NCBI GenBank assembly: GCA_003024985.2
Contig: PXIH01S0002168.1
Length of the DNA stretch: 10,864 nucleotides
Reading direction: 5' to 3' (one strand)
From: Euperipatoides rowelli
Taxonomy: Eukaryota > Onychophora > Udeonychophora > Euonychophora > Peripatopsidae
Shown: positions 7,673 to 10,864 of the stretch, piece by piece
Numbering within the stretch: the first letter of the stretch is position 1
Layout: each line of letters begins with the position of its first letter
The notes under the pieces: generated by a model
The model's database searches: none
What the model was told of the DNA's origin: nothing
What the model saw: only the letters and a program-made list of their open reading frames with translations
Position numbers and translations under genes: made by a program

Positions 7673-9167
7673 ATTGGGATAAGAAGATATTTTATCTTAC
7701 CATCCTTAGTATGTCAGTGCTAATTTGTCAGATTTAAAAATAGTCTTTATTTCAGCTAAGTTATCAATTATTTATCAGCAATGCAGGTATTTTATATTGC
7801 ATCATTATAGACCTTAAATATCTATGGCATTGCCCATTTCATTTTCAGGAGGCATTTTTAAATGATGGAAATATTTTTTGAAAGGAAGGTGATTTTAAAT
7901 TAGGGTTAAATTAGTTTTTCTAAATTTGTAAGCTTAGGCTATTCTATGATAGAATAACTGTATAAAATGGATATTTCAGTTATTAGATTAGCTTATTACC
8001 GGTAAATTTGTACAAAGGTTTTTAACATATATGGTACATAGGCAATTCTATATTAAAATGGTTGGCTGGTTTATAAATTAATATGTTTAGGAAAATGTAT
8101 GGTGAAGTGATAGTCGCTTAATGAAGACAAAATGCTGGTTGGATTACATTAACAGTTATTTAGCTGAAAACAAAATGCATAAACAAAACAAAGGCAGCAT
8201 CTTCTGTGTTAAAACAAATGGTAACACAATAGCCCTCAATCTACAAGTATTAGCAGGGGTGGTACAAACTCCTTGGGATGACACACTTCACCCCAGCCAA
8301 AGAAATAAAAATAAACAAATAAATAGAAAACTTTCTAGAATGACGCATGTCATATCCAATGAGTCTCAGTAAAGGATGTCTGTATGCTCCTAAATAGCAA
8401 AGTGCTCACACATATTATTATGCAAAACATGACATGAATAAATTATCATTAATTTTCATATGCAAACACAGTTGATTTTTTGCACATTATTTACGATCTA
8501 TGATTGATCAGATCACATTAATACGATATTTGCTAACAACTAGCAAAGATCCTGTTACGAAAGTAAACAATGCACAAAAACATCACAACTTAATCCCTGC
8601 ATGAACGACCAATATAACAGAATAAAAATAACCAACAATCAATTCGTTATAATACACTAATGTTAGTTTACGATCTTCAACCATATGATACCAGAAAACT
8701 GCAATGTCACAGTTCAAAATGACAGTCATAGTGTGCTTTCCTCACATCATCTGAAATCTTTTAACTCACAAAAAACTGGTAAAATATGGGGCAACACACT
8801 TATCTTGTTAGTTGCACAATTTAATAGAATTGACTAATAGTGTAAGAGCTGAATGATGGCACACTTACTCAGTGACTGAAATATCAAAAGTTTAGGCATG
8901 AAATAGAAGTGATGCATTTGATCTGAGGTGGTGAGCAAGGTTGCCATTCTACACACTTTTATTAGTATGAAACGGTTTAAGACAAAATATCGATTATGAA
9001 AAAAAAATGTCTTGTTCTATGTGTTAATAAAATATAGATAATACAAATTAATTTATTGCAAAAAAAGTGCATGACGCAAATAAAATTCAAGCATTGAATA
9101 GGAAGTATTTTATAATATCAGGCGAGTGACATTTTTTTAAAAACATCTTTTTTTTTAGTAACATGTG

Positions 9168-9236
9168 TTTATTACAAAATATACCATACTTCTTGAAAAT
9201 TTATTTATATACATAGTTTTCAAGATTTGTAATAAA
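9168..9236. repeat. Imperfect palindrome (hairpin-forming)
   Basis: The outer arms TTTATTACAAA (9168-9178) and TTTGTAATAAA (9226-9236) are perfectly complementary. Inner arms CTTGAAAA (9192-9199) and TTTTCAAG (9217-9224) are also perfect. The left side carries 13 unpaired bases between the two stems and the right side one. It could be a relic of a small palindromic element or an AT-rich hairpin of no function. Confidence 0.6.
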
Positions 9237-9825
9237 AATATATTGTATCTCCATGTAGGGAAATTACTATCATCACAGAAAAGTAGTGCCTATGCCTCTG
9301 TCTGAACACAGAAAAGTTCAGAGAGAGGATAAATTAGTAAATAATTAAAAATTTAATAAAAAAAAATATGGACTAGACTTCATGATCTAAAGAATGTAAA
9401 ATCATTGTTACCCTAAAAAATATAATAGGACCAGCGCTTAACCACAAGCTATCCACAATTGATTCCATTGTAGAAAGCTTTAGAAAAAAAAACAAAGTTA
9501 TAACACTGAATTGAGAACATTGTATCATGATTATACAATTACGCAGCTCCTCCTTTTAACATAAGCTATTGACTAATTTATAGTAGGCTATAACAATGTA
9601 AGGCAAATACTTTTTAGCCCCAAATTTTGAATCTGGTGGTGTGTAATTTAATAAATTTATTTCAGAGTAATAAATCATTTGTTTTAATGTGTTTTGTCAA
9701 CATTGGTGTAAAGGACTTAAAAACAACAACTAACTCAAAGCTGAGTAAATATTATTAAATTTCTATAAACTCTACAAACAACAAAACATAAATAAAGTTG
9801 ATATCTGTTATTTTTAATCCAAATG

Positions 9826-9839
9826 TCACTAGATGGCGT
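9826..9839 (+). promoter_or_regulatory. CTCF-like motif (12 of 14)
   Basis: TCACTAGATGGCGT matches the bilaterian CTCF core CCASYAGRKGGCRS at 12 of 14 positions, differing at the first and last base. It lies 161 bp left of the right-hand MITE, in otherwise AT-rich DNA. Whether it is bound is unknown. Confidence 0.3.
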
Positions 9840-9992
9840 ATTACTTGATTTTTTTCATTGGATCTGCTCTGACATTTTAAAGCAAGCTATATATTTTTTT
9901 CTACTGTAGATCAGCTCAAACCACAAAGTTTGGTGCATCCCATTGAAAGCTATGTGTTTTAAAATTGTTCGTATCACCGCAACACAACATAA

Positions 9993-10000
9993 CACTCTGT
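9993..10000. repeat. Target-site duplication of hAT MITE, left copy
   Basis: CACTCTGT lies directly before the CAGGGGTC end. The partner CTCTATGT at 10787-10794 agrees at 6 of 8 positions, consistent with an old 8-bp duplication typical of hAT insertion. Confidence 0.45.
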
Positions 10001-10027
10001 CAGGGGTCATCAACCTTTTTTTTACCT

Positions 10028-10077
10028 ACCGCCCACTTTAGTATGTTTGTTGATGAAAAGATTTCTTTACCGCCCAC
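10028..10077 (+). repeat. Left subterminal repeats of the MITE
   Basis: ACCGCCCAC occurs exactly at 10028-10036 and 10069-10077, each followed by TT, 41 bp apart. They mirror the repeats at the right end and probably bound the transposase. Confidence 0.65.
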
Positions 10078-10678
10078 TTGTAATACATTTTTTTTTAAAT
10101 GTGCTTTGTGTATATTTATATAGGCATAATTTAAATTAATTGAATTTCTACATCTCCATCGATACAGAGCTTAGTGCGGGAGCTGTTTAAATTGAAAAAA
10201 AAAAGTTAAACGTGAAAACAATAAAGTTTATGAAATTGGAAGCTGTTCATTAGTAATATATTCGATGAAACCCGTCTTCAGATACTCAGGTAAAGGCAAA
10301 TAGCCACCAGCGTATTTCATATTCAAATTCTTTTTTTGAAACATCATACATGGTTTCACAACAATGACTTCACATGGATGTGTGCTTACTGTCACAAATT
10401 TAACTATGTAGCCACACAGATTGAGTGCGCAAAACTAGTGTGTGACATCAGCGCCAATTCACATTTAATGGAAATCACAATAACATACAGTATTTCTGAA
10501 GCTGAAAAATTTTAAATAATAAATTAAAATTTCGACATTTATAAAAATGGAAATTAAAAGTAATTAAATAAATAAAGTGTGATTTTGTAACTGTTATTAA
10601 CAGAAACAGATCACAACTGCTGACTGTGACAACACCAGTATTACTGACAAACATGTGTAACAATGGACAAAAATCCCC

Positions 10679-10763
10679 ACCGCCCACCATAATAGCTGAA
10701 TCGTCCACTAGACAAAAACTCTACCGCCCACCAATAAAGCTAAATCTCCCACTAGAGGGCGGT
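10679..10763 (+). repeat. Right subterminal tandem repeats of the MITE (44-bp period)
   Basis: Two related units begin with ACCGCCCACCA, at 10679-10712 and 10723-10756. They agree at 28 of 34 positions, and both end in a CCACTAGA string preceded by AGCT(G/A)AATC. The inverted form GGGCGGT (10757-10763) follows directly and belongs to the terminal inverted repeat. Confidence 0.7.
10749..10762 (+). promoter_or_regulatory. Exact CTCF core consensus inside MITE end
   Basis: CCACTAGAGGGCGG satisfies every position of CCASYAGRKGGCRS, the CTCF core known from vertebrates and broadly conserved in bilaterians. By my estimate an exact match is expected well under once in a window of this size and composition. 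The site is built from the second subterminal unit plus the terminal inverted repeat. It may be a coincidence of transposon sequence; binding is not shown. Confidence 0.35.
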
Positions 10764-10786
10764 AGGGACCAGGTTGACGACCACTA

Positions 10787-10864
10787 CTCTATGTGGTACC
10801 GTCCTTAGGGGAAGTGGGGGGGAATACCGCGCATCAAAGTTTTTCATATTACGTGATATAATTA
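10787..10864. other. Right flank: target duplication copy and G-rich stretch
   Basis: CTCTATGT (10787-10794) is the likely right target duplication of the MITE. A G7 run follows at 10816-10822. No gene is visible before the window ends. Confidence 0.45.

Larger units (their letters stand above)
7673..10000. other. AT-rich intergenic sequence, no gene seen
   Basis: About 2.3 kb between the LINE tail and the right-hand MITE. A small perfect hairpin AAGATA-TTT-TATCTT lies at 7684-7698. The longest open frame (8121-8372) has no recognisable motif and ends in low-complexity AAATAAAAATAAAC sequence. There are many AATAAA strings and T/A runs. The only structures worth separate entries are the palindrome at 9168-9236 and the motif at 9826-9839. 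Confidence 0.6.
10001..10786. mobile_element. hAT-type non-autonomous element (MITE), 786 bp
   Basis: The left end CAGGGGTCATCAACCT and the reverse complement of the right end TAGTGGTCGTCAACCT agree at 13 of 16 positions. Both ends then share ACCGCCC a short distance inward. CAGNGGTC-TCAACC-type termini and 8-bp target duplications are characteristic of hAT elements. No frame inside encodes a transposase, so it would have relied on one in trans. Several copies of ACCGCCCAC sit near both ends, as expected of transposase-binding subterminal repeats. The interior is AT-rich and looks unrelated to the ends. Confidence 0.8.

Noticed and set aside
8121-8372. Open frame of 83 codons on the plus strand.
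   Set aside because: No recognisable domain, low-complexity lysine and asparagine-rich C-terminal end, and a length expected by chance in one of six frames.
10475-10808. Open frames on both strands inside the right-hand MITE as possible transposase remnants.
   Set aside because: Neither contains a BED finger, DDE or hAT dimerisation motif, and one spans the terminal repeat, so both are chance frames.
1-10864. CRISPR array, phage or bacterial defence system.
   Set aside because: No spaced identical repeats, no bacterial gene density or ribosome-binding sites. The content is typical of eukaryotic repeat-rich DNA.

Overview
The window looks like AT-rich, non-coding, repeat-laden DNA from an animal nuclear genome. 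Evidence for a metazoan is indirect: a non-LTR retrotransposon of the CR1/L2-like type whose first frame is an SGNH-hydrolase-like domain, hAT-type non-autonomous DNA transposons, many A/T homopolymers, and no bacterial-style operons. There is one ambiguous base (position 276). I recognise no host protein-coding exon, tRNA, rRNA or CRISPR array. I cannot name the species from this sequence.

Layout. 1-827: 5'-truncated, minus-strand copy of a LINE, covering most of an APE-type endonuclease (EN) domain; it runs off the left edge and is well preserved. 829-1367: AT-rich filler. 1368-1739: a decayed DNA-transposon MITE with CAG...CTG ends and internal G and C runs. 1740-3545: AT-rich sequence with a T17 tract followed by a splice-acceptor-like TTTTGCAG and a small GT repeat, but no convincing gene. 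About 3546-7672: a nearly complete but heavily decayed plus-strand copy of the same LINE family. Its order is ORF1 (SGNH/GDSL-like, 3564-4154), then ORF2 with EN (about 4229-5050), linker, reverse transcriptase (about 5820-6500), thumb/C-terminal region and a CCHC zinc-knuckle (7342-7390) ending at 7581, then a short 3' UTR with a stem-loop and a TAGTCA repeat tail. 7673-10000: AT-rich intergenic sequence with an imperfect palindrome (9168-9236) and a CTCF-like motif (9826-9839). 10001-10786: a hAT-type MITE with imperfect terminal inverted repeats, an imperfect 8-bp target duplication, repeated ACCGCCCAC subterminal motifs, and an exact match to the vertebrate-type CTCF core consensus in its right end. 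10787-10864: flank.

How the parts relate. The LINE proteins would have acted together in target-primed reverse transcription: EN nicks, RT copies, and the 3' stem-loop/repeat tail is the likely template recognition end. Neither copy can do this now. The plus copy carries stops in ORF1 (one in place of the catalytic Ser), loss of catalytic residues in EN, and several frame changes in ORF2. The minus copy is truncated with one frame change. The MITEs encode nothing and would have depended on a hAT transposase elsewhere. The most unusual points are the SGNH-bearing ORF1, the extreme purine-rich/C-poor sense strand of the LINE, an exact 33-bp duplication inside the plus copy, and the CTCF-like motif carried by the MITE.
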